A stretch of DNA of 64,000 bases from VAZQ01 sp963725185 (GTDB taxonomy: Bacteria; Pseudomonadota; Alphaproteobacteria; Rhizobiales; Xanthobacteraceae). Every line of letters starts with the position of its first letter. The first letter of the stretch is position 1. The position numbers were made by a program, and so were the translations under genes. The notes under the pieces were generated by a model. That model searched no databases and was not told the origin of the DNA. It worked only from the letters and a program-made list of their open reading frames with translations. Shown piece after piece: positions 44,464-53,002 of this stretch. The stretch is from assembly GCA_963725185.1 (NCBI GenBank), contig CAVRXO010000002.1, positions 558,001 to 622,000 of the forward strand, in the 5' to 3' direction.

Positions 44464-45273
44464 ATGCTTTACCGAGGTTCGATCAGTGCAATCGTGCTGG
44501 TGGGCGCGCTTTGTTTCACGATGGCCGGGGCCTGGGCCTGGGACGACTCGAAATACCCCGATTTCAGCGGGCAATGGCACCCAATCGGCGGGCCGGGGCG
44601 CTTCGCCCGCGACCAGAAGCCTCCGCTCACGCCCGAGTACCAGGCGATTTTCGAGGCCACAAAGGGCGTCGGCGGACAGGGCACGGTCAACATGACGTAT
44701 ATGTGCTACTCTCCGGGCATGCCGCGCGTCGTCAATGGCTATGGCGACATGGAGTTCGTGATCGCACCGACGACATTTCACATCCTGGTCGACCACATCT
44801 ACGACAACCGTCGCATCTTCACCGACGGGCGGCCCTGGCCGGAGCAGATCCCCCCAACCCTCCTGGGCTATTCGATAGGCCAGTGGATGGATACGACCGG
44901 ATCCGGCCGCTACGATGTCCTCCAGGCTGAAACCCGCGGCTTCCGCGGCCCCCGTGCCTTCGACGCCAGCGGCATTCCGCTCGCCAGCGACAATCAGACG
45001 ATCGTCAAGGAGAAGTTCTACGTCGACGGCAAAAATTCCAACGTCGTCCATGACGAGGTCACCGTGATCGACCACGCGCTCACGCATCCATGGACGGTCG
45101 TGAAGAACTACCAGCGCGAGTCCGATCCCCGTCCGTACTGGCACGAGGAGAACTGCCCTGAAACCAATGTCAACGTCCGCGTCGGCAAAGATGATTATAT
45201 GATCAGTGTTGACGGCTTCCTGATGCCGACCGAAAAGGGCCAGAAGGCTCCAAATCTGAAGTATTTCAAGTAG
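44464..45273 (+). CDS. Secreted protein, uncharacterised family (paralogue 1)
   Basis: 269 aa with an N-terminal signal peptide ending WAWDD. Shared features with paralogues 2 and 3: YPDFSGQWHPIGGPG at the start, YSPGMPRVVNGYGDM, IAPTTFHILVDH, RRIFTDGRPWPEQIPP, LGYSIGQWMDTTGSG, AETRGFRGPRAFDASGIPL, VKEKFYVDG, TVIDHALTHPWTVVKNYQ, and VDGFLMPTEKGQKAPNLKYF at the end. Mostly beta pattern with conserved Trp, Asp and Arg. The family has no function I can name. It sits 77 bases after the MBL-fold gene in the same direction and converges on paralogue 2. Confidence 0.7.
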   Translation: MLYRGSISAIVLVGALCFTMAGAWAWDDSKYPDFSGQWHPIGGPGRFARDQKPPLTPEYQAIFEATKGVGGQGTVNMTYMCYSPGMPRVVNGYGDMEFVIAPTTFHILVDHIYDNRRIFTDGRPWPEQIPPTLLGYSIGQWMDTTGSGRYDVLQAETRGFRGPRAFDASGIPLASDNQTIVKEKFYVDGKNSNVVHDEVTVIDHALTHPWTVVKNYQRESDPRPYWHEENCPETNVNVRVGKDDYMISVDGFLMPTEKGQKAPNLKYFK

Positions 45274-45348
45274 GCCCGCAACGACGGGCGCTGAGCAAAA
45301 GCGATCGATCCGGCTTCAGAAAGTCGGATCGCTGGCGTACGGCGGCAT

Positions 45349-46212
45349 TCACTTGAAGTTGCGCAGATCGGGCGGCGGCTGGTCCTTGCGGGTGGGCATC
45401 AGCAACCCGTCGGCGGTGAGGTAATAGTCCTCGCCGCCGATGCGCACCTGCGGCTCGAGCTCGCCGCAGATGCTCTCGAGCCAGACCGGATGGGGCTCGC
45501 GCCGGTAGCTGCGCTGCACGCTCCACGGGCGAGTCAAGGCATCGTCGTGGACCGTGATGTCGTCGTAGAGGATGTCGGGCTTGGCGGGATCGAGCCGCAT
45601 CCGCTCCGCGACCACGGTCTTGCCGTCCGGATGAAGCGGTGCGCCGCTGCCGTCGAAGACGCGCGGGCCGCGCAGACCGCGGGTCTCGACCACGAGGGTG
45701 GCGTAATGGCCGCGGCCGTCATCGCCCTCCCAGCGGCCGATGGAATAGCCGGCGAAGCTCGGCACCAGCGCGGCCGGCCAGGTGCGGCCGTCGGTGTAGA
45801 TGCGACGCAGCTGCCGCACCGGCTCGCCGAAGATCAGATAGGTGGTCTCCGGCGCGATGACGAACTCCATGCCGAGCCCGTAGTTGATCATCATGCGCGG
45901 CATGCCGGGCGGCGTGCAGTGGGCCACCGGATCATTGCCGGTCCCGCCGGCGACCTGGGCGGCGATGCTCGCCTCAAGGATCGCCTGGAATTCGGGGATC
46001 AGCGGCGCTTCCTGGCCGAGACCGCGCGGCTTGCCCGGATCGAAGCTGACCGGGCCCAGCCGGATCCATTGGCCCTTCCAGTCGGGCAGCCTGGCAGCAG
46101 TCCGCGACGCGTCCTCCGCACCGGCGCGCAACGGGAGCAGGCCGAGCCCGAGCGCGGCCAGGAGCGCGAGCGCGGCAGATCGATTGGCATGGCGCATGGC
46201 GGTGACGAACAT
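45349..46212 (-). CDS. Secreted protein, uncharacterised family (paralogue 2)
   Basis: 287 aa from ATG 46212 (MFVTAMRHANRS; ATG 46197 also possible). Signal peptide ALALLAALGLGLLPLRAGAE. Shares with paralogues 1 and 3: LPDWKGQWIRLGPVSF, CTPPGMPRMMINYGLGMEFV, RRIYTDGRTWPAAL, AGYSIGRWEGDDGRGHYATL, VETRGLRGPRVFDGSGAPL, DDALTRPWSVQRSYRRE, and TADGLLMPTRKDQPPPDLRN. A Cys before PPGMPR and a second near CGELEP are conserved in all three, so a disulfide is possible. Convergent with paralogue 1. Confidence 0.7.
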   Translation of the reverse strand: MFVTAMRHANRSAALALLAALGLGLLPLRAGAEDASRTAARLPDWKGQWIRLGPVSFDPGKPRGLGQEAPLIPEFQAILEASIAAQVAGGTGNDPVAHCTPPGMPRMMINYGLGMEFVIAPETTYLIFGEPVRQLRRIYTDGRTWPAALVPSFAGYSIGRWEGDDGRGHYATLVVETRGLRGPRVFDGSGAPLHPDGKTVVAERMRLDPAKPDILYDDITVHDDALTRPWSVQRSYRREPHPVWLESICGELEPQVRIGGEDYYLTADGLLMPTRKDQPPPDLRNFK

Positions 46213-46238
46213 TTCAAACCCAGGAAAAGTCCCTTACC

Positions 46239-46334
46239 GTAGGGCGCAATCGCTTTATCGCGCCAATCAGCCCCGCCCCGAACTCGGCGCAATGGCCCGC
46301 GCGGAGACGGCGCAATAAAGCGATTGCGCCCTAC
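46239..46334. repeat. GTAGGG palindromic repeat family A, copy 5
   Basis: Arms GTAGGGCGCAATCGCTTTAT and GCAATAAAGCGATTGCGCCC between paralogues 2 and 3. Confidence 0.8.
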
Positions 46335-46370
46335 GAGACGGACGCTCGCGCCGGCCACCTTGCGAACACG

Positions 46371-47222
46371 TCACTTCTGGGTTTGCTTGAAATAGCGCAA
46401 ATCGGGGGGCGCCTGATCCTTCTTGGCGGGCATCAGGAAGCCGTCCGCGCTCATCATGTAGGGCTCCTTGCCGACGACGATCTGCTGCGTGGTCTCCATG
46501 CACGTGACCCGGCTCCAGTTCGGATAGGGATTGGGGTTGCGCCGGAACGTCTTGTCGACGCTCCAAGGCCGCGTCAGGGCATGATCGATGGTGGTGATCT
46601 CGTCGTGCAGGAGGTTCGGATCGTTCTTGTCGAGATGGAACCGTTCCTTGAAGACCGATTCGTTGTCGAAGTGGAGCGGCAGTCCGGTGGCATCGTAGGC
46701 ACGCGGGCCCTTGAACGGACCGCGGGTCTCGGCTTCGAGCAGGTTGTAGGTCCCGCTGCCGTCCTCGTCGATCCAATGGCCGATCGCGTAGCCTTGATAG
46801 GTCGGCTCGAGATCCGTCGGCCAGGGGCGGCCGTCGGTGAAAATTCGGCGCAGCTCGCTGCCGGCCGAGATATAGGTGGTCTTGGGCGTGACGATGTATT
46901 CCATCCGTCCGGCCGACATGGTGGCAGGCATTCCGCCCGGGATGCAGCGGGCATGATCGATGAAATTGCCCTGCCCGCCCTTGGCCTGGTCGGCCATGCT
47001 TTGCTCGTGGATCTTCTGGTATTCCGGCGTCAGCGGGGCCTGCTGCGCCGGACCGAAGGCCTTGGTCGGATCGTACTTCACGCCCTGGCCGCCAAAACGC
47101 GGGTTGACGTAGTCCCACTGGCCTTCCCAGTTGGGATATTTCTCCTCGGCAGCCTGCGCGGCCGCCGTCACCATCAGCGCAGTGGCAAGCGCGAGCACCT
47201 CGATCGAAGTTCGATAAAGCAT
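46371..47222 (-). CDS. Secreted protein, uncharacterised family (paralogue 3)
   Basis: 283 aa from ATG 47222, chosen for the ribosome site GGGGAGGTGAAG. Signal peptide ending AAQAAEE. Family text: YPNWEGQWDYVNPRFGG, CIPGGMPATMSAGRMEY, RRIFTDGRPWPTDLEPT, GYAIGHWIDEDGSGTYNLL, AETRGPFKGPRAYDATGLPL, KERFHLDKNDPNLLHDEITT, DHALTRPWSVDKTFRRN, SADGFLMPAKKDQAPPDLRY. It is longer than the others in the linker between WEGQW and the Pro-rich turn. Same orientation as paralogue 2 and 149 bases upstream of the TTT receptor's 3' end. Confidence 0.7.
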   Translation of the reverse strand: MLYRTSIEVLALATALMVTAAAQAAEEKYPNWEGQWDYVNPRFGGQGVKYDPTKAFGPAQQAPLTPEYQKIHEQSMADQAKGGQGNFIDHARCIPGGMPATMSAGRMEYIVTPKTTYISAGSELRRIFTDGRPWPTDLEPTYQGYAIGHWIDEDGSGTYNLLEAETRGPFKGPRAYDATGLPLHFDNESVFKERFHLDKNDPNLLHDEITTIDHALTRPWSVDKTFRRNPNPYPNWSRVTCMETTQQIVVGKEPYMMSADGFLMPAKKDQAPPDLRYFKQTQK

Positions 47223-47371
47223 CTTCACCTCCCCAGTATCGCCGGATAGCTTTGTTGGTCGCGATCGACGCGACATTCCGTGGCGCCAAGCAGGATATAC
47301 GGCCGGCGCCGCAAGGGGAACGGCAATTGGTGCGGCGATCGCAGCCCCCGCATCTGCTGCGTCGCAAAAAA

Positions 47372-48421
47372 TCAATTCTGGTTCGACTCGATTCCCTGCT
47401 TGCGCAGCATCGCGCTGATATAGGCGATGGCCTGCGGCTGGGCAGCGGCCGCCTTCCCGATCAGGAAATCCACATCGTCATAGGCCACCGGCTCGAAGTC
47501 TTCGCTGATCTTCTTGCCCAGCTCCGCAAAGGCGGGGTCGGTCAGGGCGGACACATAGGCATCCCGATAGGCCCGCACCATCGCGTCGGGAGTCTTGGGC
47601 GGCAAGGCCAGCCATTTGTCGAGCGAGGTCATGCTGGCCCAGTAATCGTAAGCCTGCTGGATGACCGGATCCTTGATCTTTCCTTGCATCAGATTGGCGA
47701 AAATCGGGGCGGCGCCGAACTCCGGTCGCGGCATGATCGGGCCCTTGCGCAATGTTCCCGACTGGCTCAGGAACTCGATCTTGCCGCTGTCCAGAAGCTT
47801 CTGGATCTGGAACAGATTGGCGGTCGAGGTCATGTCGATCTCGCCGCGCTCGAGCGCCAGCATCAATTCGTTGGTGCCGGGGTAACCCAGGACCCAGCGA
47901 ACGTTCCAGCCCAGGAATTCGATGCCCCAGGCGGTCATCAGCATTCCAAGGCGCGGAACGCCGCCGAGCGCCCCCATGGTCGCCGGCGCACCGTGGCCGT
48001 AGAGCCGTTCCTTGGCGTCCTTCCTGATGACCAGGGTGGTGCCGCCACGCCCGACGCCGCCGACCGTGAGGAACGTGGCCGGATCGTACTGCGACTGTGG
48101 CCGGCGATAGAGCAGCGGATCGGCGATGGTGGCCGACGCCATCGCGGCGGTGAGGCCGTCGGGCACGACCTGCCGCGCGAAATAGTTCATGGCGGCGACG
48201 CCTTGCGCGCCCGGGATGTTGCGCACGATCACCGTCGGCTTGCCGGGAAGGCGGCTCGCCAGGAGCGGCGCGATCAGGCGCCCGGATGTGTCGGTGCCCC
48301 CGCCGGAGGAGCTCGCGACGATCAGAGTGATCGTCTTGTCCTTGAACGAGACGGCTTCGTCGGCGGCGGCGGCGCAGCTCGCGAGCCACAAGCTCCCCAG
48401 GACGATGCAGAACCGGTTCAT
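47372..48421 (-). CDS. TTT-family (TctC/Bug) periplasmic solute receptor
   Basis: 349 aa from ATG 48421 (MNRFCIVLGSLWLASCAAAADE). Signal peptide with a Cys near the cleavage site (ASCAAAA), possibly a lipoprotein box but not a strict one. VSFKDKTITLIVASSSGGGT, DTSGRLIAPLLASRLPG, VRNIPGAQGVAAMNYFARQV and VLGYPGTNELMLALERGEID follow the Bug pattern. It carries a Thr-Asp (GGGTDTSGR) where the others have GGYD, so ligand binding may differ. It is followed upstream by an NMT1-like protein in the same direction (52 bases), which may share regulation. Confidence 0.84.
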   Translation of the reverse strand: MNRFCIVLGSLWLASCAAAADEAVSFKDKTITLIVASSSGGGTDTSGRLIAPLLASRLPGKPTVIVRNIPGAQGVAAMNYFARQVVPDGLTAAMASATIADPLLYRRPQSQYDPATFLTVGGVGRGGTTLVIRKDAKERLYGHGAPATMGALGGVPRLGMLMTAWGIEFLGWNVRWVLGYPGTNELMLALERGEIDMTSTANLFQIQKLLDSGKIEFLSQSGTLRKGPIMPRPEFGAAPIFANLMQGKIKDPVIQQAYDYWASMTSLDKWLALPPKTPDAMVRAYRDAYVSALTDPAFAELGKKISEDFEPVAYDDVDFLIGKAAAAQPQAIAYISAMLRKQGIESNQN

Positions 48422-48473
48422 CGCGCTGTCTTTTAGTTCGGCGGCCGCAGCCGCCCTGGCTCGCCTCGCGATC

Positions 48474-49607
48474 TCAATGCTTGACGCCGCAATCCTCATC
48501 GTCGCACGCGGTCGAGACGACGCCTTCCAGACCCGCCGTCGCGGCGGCTGCGGCCGCCGCCGGCTCGCCATGCCCGTGATCATGTGCCTGATCATGTGAA
48601 TGATCGTGACCGGCATGGCCGCCGTCGTTCGATCCCTGCTGGCCGTAAAGCGCGTCCACGAAACCCATGTCGTCGAGGCGGCGGATGTAATGCAGGTCCC
48701 AGAGCGCCATCGGATTGATCTTCTCGGCGTCCTTGTCCTGGCGGACCGCTTCCTCGTAGACGTTCGCGATCGACCGCATCCGCGGATAGAGCTTCGGCTC
48801 GAGGATGCCGGCGAGGCTGCGATGGGTGATCGTGGCCTGCTCCAGATTCATCTGGCCGCGCTTGGTGGACTTGTCGCGGATGATCCTGATCGCCTGATCG
48901 GGCTTGGTCTTGAAGAAGTGGATGCCTTCGATCAATCCCTTCAGGAACCGCTCGACGATGTCGGGGTGCTTCTCCACGAAGCCGAGGCTCGAGGAGACGG
49001 TGGTGAAGTGGATCATCGGCAACGGCTCGACGTCGATGAGCTTGAGGCCGCCCGCCTCGGCGAACAGGCTCGCGGGCGGCACCAGCAGCGCTGCATCGAC
49101 CACGCGGTCGCGCACCAGCTCCCACAGCCAGGGCGGCCGTTGCGCCGGTGCGGGATCCGGGGCGGCGTCCGCCGGCTCCTTCTTGCGCTTCGATTGCTTC
49201 ACGAACTCGATGTCGTCGCGGTCGGAGTCGAGACCGTGCTGCTTGAAGAAAAGCCAATCGTTGAGGCTCGGATGATTGCCGTGCGTGCCGATCTTCTTGC
49301 CCTTCAGGTCGGCAAGTCCGTTGATCTCACCGTCGTCGCGCACCGCAAGCTGGTGGTTCACCTGATTGACCGCCTGGCCGAGATAGACCCAGCTGTCGCC
49401 GCGGGCGCGGCGGCCGTAGGTCGAGACATGATTGCCGCCGACGAACTCGACCTCGCCCAGCGGCACCGCCCGGTGCGCCTCGCCGGAGGAGATCTGCTGA
49501 TCGTAGTTCACGTCCAGACCGTATTTTTCCCAGGCGCCCAATTCGGCAATGACGTGCAGCAGCACCAGGTGGCTGCTGGAGCGATAGGGAAAGGAGATCT
49601 TGTCCAT
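48474..49607 (-). CDS. NMT1/THI5-like substrate-binding protein with His-rich C-terminus
   Basis: 377 aa without a recognisable signal peptide (starts MDKISFPYRSSSHLVLLHVI). The body resembles periplasmic NMT1/SsuA-type binding proteins: LHVIAELGAWEKYGLDVNYD, VGGNHVSTYGRRARGDSWVY, IGTHGNHPSLNDWLFFKQ, and FVEKHPDIVERFLKGLIEGI. Residues about 335-350 form GHAGHDHSHDQAHDHGHGEP, a metal-binding His run, and the end has CDDEDCGVKH. His tails like this occur in zinc or nickel chaperones and ZnuA-type proteins. Without export it may be a cytoplasmic enzyme or sensor related to dihydroxyphthalate decarboxylase-type folds. No ABC transporter genes are nearby. Confidence 0.7.
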   Translation of the reverse strand: MDKISFPYRSSSHLVLLHVIAELGAWEKYGLDVNYDQQISSGEAHRAVPLGEVEFVGGNHVSTYGRRARGDSWVYLGQAVNQVNHQLAVRDDGEINGLADLKGKKIGTHGNHPSLNDWLFFKQHGLDSDRDDIEFVKQSKRKKEPADAAPDPAPAQRPPWLWELVRDRVVDAALLVPPASLFAEAGGLKLIDVEPLPMIHFTTVSSSLGFVEKHPDIVERFLKGLIEGIHFFKTKPDQAIRIIRDKSTKRGQMNLEQATITHRSLAGILEPKLYPRMRSIANVYEEAVRQDKDAEKINPMALWDLHYIRRLDDMGFVDALYGQQGSNDGGHAGHDHSHDQAHDHGHGEPAAAAAAATAGLEGVVSTACDDEDCGVKH

Positions 49608-49715
49608 TGTGCCTCGCAGATTTAGCGCGCCCGCCGATCAAAACTGGAACAGTGTGTAGCACAAGAAGCCGCCGGTCTCACCATCAGTGCGGACTTCGCT
49701 CAGCCGGAATCTTCC

Positions 49716-49848
49716 GTAGGGTGGGCAAAGGCGCGTAGCGCCATGCCCACGCGCAGTCTCTCCGCAGATCGGGCCGCTCCGCGTGGGCACGGCGGGCCCG
49801 GCGCTGCGCATCGATCGAAAGTCTCGCGGCCGCCTTTGCCCACCCTAC
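49716..49848. repeat. GTAGGG palindromic repeat family B, copy 2
   Basis: GTAGGGTGGGCAAAGGCGCG at the left and CGCCTTTGCCCACCCTAC at the right. Shares GTGGGCACGGC internal text with copy 3. Confidence 0.8.
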
Positions 49849-49878
49849 GGCGCTGCGTCGACTCCAGCGGCGAATGCG

Positions 49879-50877
49879 CTAAGGCAGGGTGAAGGCCAGG
49901 TTGTCGTTCAACCTTCCGCCGCTGCCGCATTCGGTCGATCCGCCGACGAAATAGAGCGTGTTGCCGACCGAAGCCGCAGCGAAACCATGGCGTCCGGTCG
50001 GCAGCGCCACAAGCTTGCGCCAAGTGCCGGCTTTAAGATCGTAGGCTTCGTTTTCGTCGAAGGTCACGCGCGAGCTCCGGCATTCGCCGCCGGCAAAGAA
50101 CAGGAAACCGCGATATTCCGCGTAGGCGCTGCTGGAGCGCGCTGTCGGCATCGGCGCGGCCGTCGACCATTTGTCGGCTTGCGGATCGTAGATTTCGTGC
50201 AGGGCGACGGAGCTGTCCGAGCCCGCCGTGCGCCCGCCGAAAATATGGACCTTGCCGTCGACGACCCAAATGCCGGCATGATCGCGCGATGAAGGCATCG
50301 GCGTCGCCGCGCGCCATTTGTCGGTCTTGGGGTCATAGACTTCGTGGGTGGCGACCGTCATGTCCTCGCCCATGACGCGACCGCCAAATGCATGGATCTT
50401 TCCGTCCACCGCGGTCAGGGAGATCGAGCCGAGCGGGCCGCCCATGGGCGCGAGCTTGCGCCAGGTGTCGGCTGCTGGATCGTAGACATAAAAGGATGCC
50501 GTCGGCAGCGTATGCCGGTTGCCGGCAAAGCCGCCCGCGATATAGATCTTGCCGTCCAGCACCGCGATGCCGTTATGCGTGCCGCCTTCCGGCATCGGCG
50601 CCCGTGCGCGCCAGGTATCGGTGGTGGGATCGTATTCCTCGGTGTAGCCGCTGGTAATATTGTCGACCGGTTTGCCGTCCTTCATCTCGATGAAGCCGCC
50701 GCCGATCACATAGATCTTTCCGTTGACCGCCACCGCCTGCAGCTCGCTGCGGGCATGGTGCATGGGCGCCTTCTTGGCCCACGCTCCCTTCATCGCATCC
50801 TGCGCGCCCGAGCTTCCCGCGGCAAAGGCAAGCGAGATGGCCACGACGGCGAAAGCGGCCGATTTGAAGATCTGCAT
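49879..50877 (-). CDS. Exported kelch-repeat beta-propeller protein
   Basis: 332 aa, intact, from ATG 50877. Signal peptide FKSAAFAVVAISLAFAAGSS ending GAQ. Six kelch repeats are readable from KIYVIGGG onward, each ending YDP...W...PMP. The last two are FLFFAGGECRSSRVTF and LYFVGGSTECGSG. A pair of Cys (GECRS, TECGS) might close the propeller. It is the intact paralogue of the frameshifted 7247-8325 gene, with similar blade text. Function may be a sugar epimerase or binding module like NanM, but no catalytic signature is evident. Confidence 0.8.
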   Translation of the reverse strand: MQIFKSAAFAVVAISLAFAAGSSGAQDAMKGAWAKKAPMHHARSELQAVAVNGKIYVIGGGFIEMKDGKPVDNITSGYTEEYDPTTDTWRARAPMPEGGTHNGIAVLDGKIYIAGGFAGNRHTLPTASFYVYDPAADTWRKLAPMGGPLGSISLTAVDGKIHAFGGRVMGEDMTVATHEVYDPKTDKWRAATPMPSSRDHAGIWVVDGKVHIFGGRTAGSDSSVALHEIYDPQADKWSTAAPMPTARSSSAYAEYRGFLFFAGGECRSSRVTFDENEAYDLKAGTWRKLVALPTGRHGFAAASVGNTLYFVGGSTECGSGGRLNDNLAFTLP

Positions 50878-50939
50878 GATTGTTCCCTCCCCTTGCCTTC
50901 GCCCCGCTGGCCCGCGGCCAAGCCTGTTATTCAAGTGCC

Positions 50940-51101
50940 GTAGGGTGGCAAAGGCGGCCCCGGAGCTTCGATCCATTGACGGCGCGGTTTCCGCCGTGCC
51001 CACGCGTAGCACCGATGGAGCTGCGGACTCCCCCGCGTGGGCACGGCGGAATCCGCGTCGTGCCGATGCGGCAGCGCCGCGGCCGCCTTTGCCCACCCTA
51101 C
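50940..51101. repeat. GTAGGG palindromic repeat family B, copy 3
   Basis: GTAGGGTGGCAAAGGCGGCC at the left and GCCTTTGCCCACCCTAC at the right, with CCGTGCCCACGCG in the centre. Confidence 0.8.
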
Positions 51102-51128
51102 ACCAATCGGCTTCACGCAATCGCAGCA

Positions 51129-51782
51129 CTAGCCCCCGAATTTGACCATGTCGCTGCGGGTGAGCGTCACCTTCGAGGTCACCACGGCGGGGCCGCCTTT
51201 GTAGAGATACCAGACCGCATATTGCTCGTCGTAGTCGTCTTCCGAAGCCATGCCGTCGACCGGCACGATGACCTGGTAGCCGCGCTGCGCCAAGGCATTG
51301 CCGGAGCCCATCACAGCGCCTTGCGCGGAGGTTCCGGTCACGATCACCGCCTTGATGCCCCTGTCCTTGAGCCGCCTGTCCAGGTCGGTGCTCAGGAACT
51401 TGTCCGGGCCGCCGGCCGGCACCGCTTCGCCTGGCCGCGGCGCGAGGCCGGGGTCGACGATGTTCTCCGGCGTCGCATTGGCGGTGACCAGCGAGTAGAA
51501 CACCATCATGTCGTTGGCGCGCGCGCCATCCAAAAGCCGCTTGAGATTGGGAACGATGGCGGCGCAGCGCGGACGCGCGCCGCAATTCGTCTTCATGAAG
51601 TCGAGCAGGAAAAGCGCCGTGGTCTTGGGATCGACCGTTACCGGCTTGAGCTGCGGCACCGGCGGGACTTTCGCATTGGCCCATTCGGTGATGATGTCCT
51701 TACCCGCGGCCGGCAACGCGGCAACCGTCGCAATGAGCGCGGTGGCGGCGGCGCCGCAGCAAAGCCTGGCGAGATGCTTCAT
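51129..51782 (-). CDS. Exported isochorismatase-like protein
   Basis: 217 aa from ATG 51782, with GGGAGAA upstream. Signal peptide of about 30 residues ending PAAGKD. The isochorismatase fold is shown by TALFLLDFMKTNCG (Asp of the triad), VTGTSAQGAVMGSGNALAQR, and VIVPVDGMASEDDYDEQYAV. The catalytic Cys of nicotinamidase-like members is absent (SAQGAV in place of the xxCV text). That occurs in isochorismatases, and may otherwise mean a different reaction. Two adjacent Cys (NCGARPRC) could form a disulfide. Periplasmic members of this family are uncommon. Confidence 0.78.
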   Translation of the reverse strand: MKHLARLCCGAAATALIATVAALPAAGKDIITEWANAKVPPVPQLKPVTVDPKTTALFLLDFMKTNCGARPRCAAIVPNLKRLLDGARANDMMVFYSLVTANATPENIVDPGLAPRPGEAVPAGGPDKFLSTDLDRRLKDRGIKAVIVTGTSAQGAVMGSGNALAQRGYQVIVPVDGMASEDDYDEQYAVWYLYKGGPAVVTSKVTLTRSDMVKFGG

Positions 51783-51836
51783 GATGTTCTCCCTGCACAT
51801 TTGATTGATCCCGAATTTCCCTCGACCGCGGATGAC

Positions 51837-52862
51837 TCAGTCGACCAGCCCTTTGGCGACCAACCACTGCTGAATGACGTCGGCGACCTCGGCGTTGTTC
51901 CTGTCCATCATCATCATATGGGTATTGCCTTTGATCCCGCGCTCCGGAAGGTTGATGATCTCGATGCTCCCGCCGGCCGCTTTTGCGAGTGCCGCCATTT
52001 TCATGTTCGTCTCGCGCTGCTCGGAAAAGCTCGGGCTCTTCTCCACATTGTCGCCGTAGAGGACTGCGATCGGAATGCCCTTGAGGGCGGCCGCGGTGGC
52101 GGCGTCGCCGCGCAGCGTCCCCTCGATCACCACGAGGGCCTTGATCTTGTCAGGCCGCGCCAGCGCCGCCCGATAGCCGAAGTTTCCGGACTGGCTGTGA
52201 ACCAGCAACACGCAGGGGCAGACCTTGTCGATCAGCGCCACATAGGCCGCCATGATCGCATCATTGGTCGTGAGCCAACGGGGCACCAGCTGCTTGAGCA
52301 GATCGTCATAGGCCTCGAACGGAAACTGGCTGCCGGCGAACGGCTTGCGCTGCGCCGGATCCGGGCTCCAAGAAGCCGGATCGCCGAAGCGGAAGTTGAC
52401 CCAGGGCGTGCGCGCCGAGCTGAAGACCGGCTCGCCGGCGAAGACCTCGGGCATCGCCCAGCCGGCACGACCGCGCTCGACCGCATCCGAGACATAGACG
52501 TCCCAGCCCTTGCGGACGAACATGTTCTGCCAGCCTTCGCGACCATCCGGCGTGGTCTCGTAGCTGACCCCGGTCAACCCGCCGCCATGCCACATCAGCA
52601 GCGGCAGCTTGCCTTTCCGGTTTTGCGGGAGGAGATACTGGACATACATCTGCTCGACCACGTGCACGCCGTTGTGATCGACCTTCTGGATCTCGCCGTC
52701 CGGCAGCGGCACCTGCCGGACCGGTTCGCCCTGGATATCGACCTGCCGGCCGCCGACATAGAACGATCCGCTCGCGCGGAGCACGATGGGATCCTGCTGT
52801 TGGGCGGCGGCCGGCAGGACCATGAGGCCGATCGCAAACCCAATCACGCCGCCAAGTCGCAT
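51837..52862 (-). CDS. Secreted alpha/beta hydrolase (esterase-like)
   Basis: 341 aa from ATG 52862, with GGGAGGAAAG in the ribosome-site position. Signal peptide ending PAAAQQ. The nucleophile elbow is LLVHSQSGNFGYRAAL (GxSxG-like, Ser) near residue 225; the cap has HGGGLTGVSYETTPDGREGW as an oxyanion region, and NTHMMMMDRNNAEVADVIQQ provides the His near the C-terminus. IPIAVLYGDNVEK gives the usual Asp-bearing strand. It resembles the DUF/esterase group acting on plasticiser or lactone esters but has no diagnostic residue. In the same direction as the isochorismatase-like gene 54 bases downstream, and probably in operon with it. Confidence 0.82.
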   Translation of the reverse strand: MRLGGVIGFAIGLMVLPAAAQQQDPIVLRASGSFYVGGRQVDIQGEPVRQVPLPDGEIQKVDHNGVHVVEQMYVQYLLPQNRKGKLPLLMWHGGGLTGVSYETTPDGREGWQNMFVRKGWDVYVSDAVERGRAGWAMPEVFAGEPVFSSARTPWVNFRFGDPASWSPDPAQRKPFAGSQFPFEAYDDLLKQLVPRWLTTNDAIMAAYVALIDKVCPCVLLVHSQSGNFGYRAALARPDKIKALVVIEGTLRGDAATAAALKGIPIAVLYGDNVEKSPSFSEQRETNMKMAALAKAAGGSIEIINLPERGIKGNTHMMMMDRNNAEVADVIQQWLVAKGLVD

Positions 52863-53002
52863 CGTCTTTCCTCCCGGCTTGAGCTTTTCCAATTGCCGTC
52901 CCCGCAGTCGAGCATCTCCGGCGCGGCGTGACGATCGCGCGCGAAGCTACCGCATGGTTCACGATTGTGGAAGGCAACCCGAGCCGTGAAAATCAATCTT
53001 GC

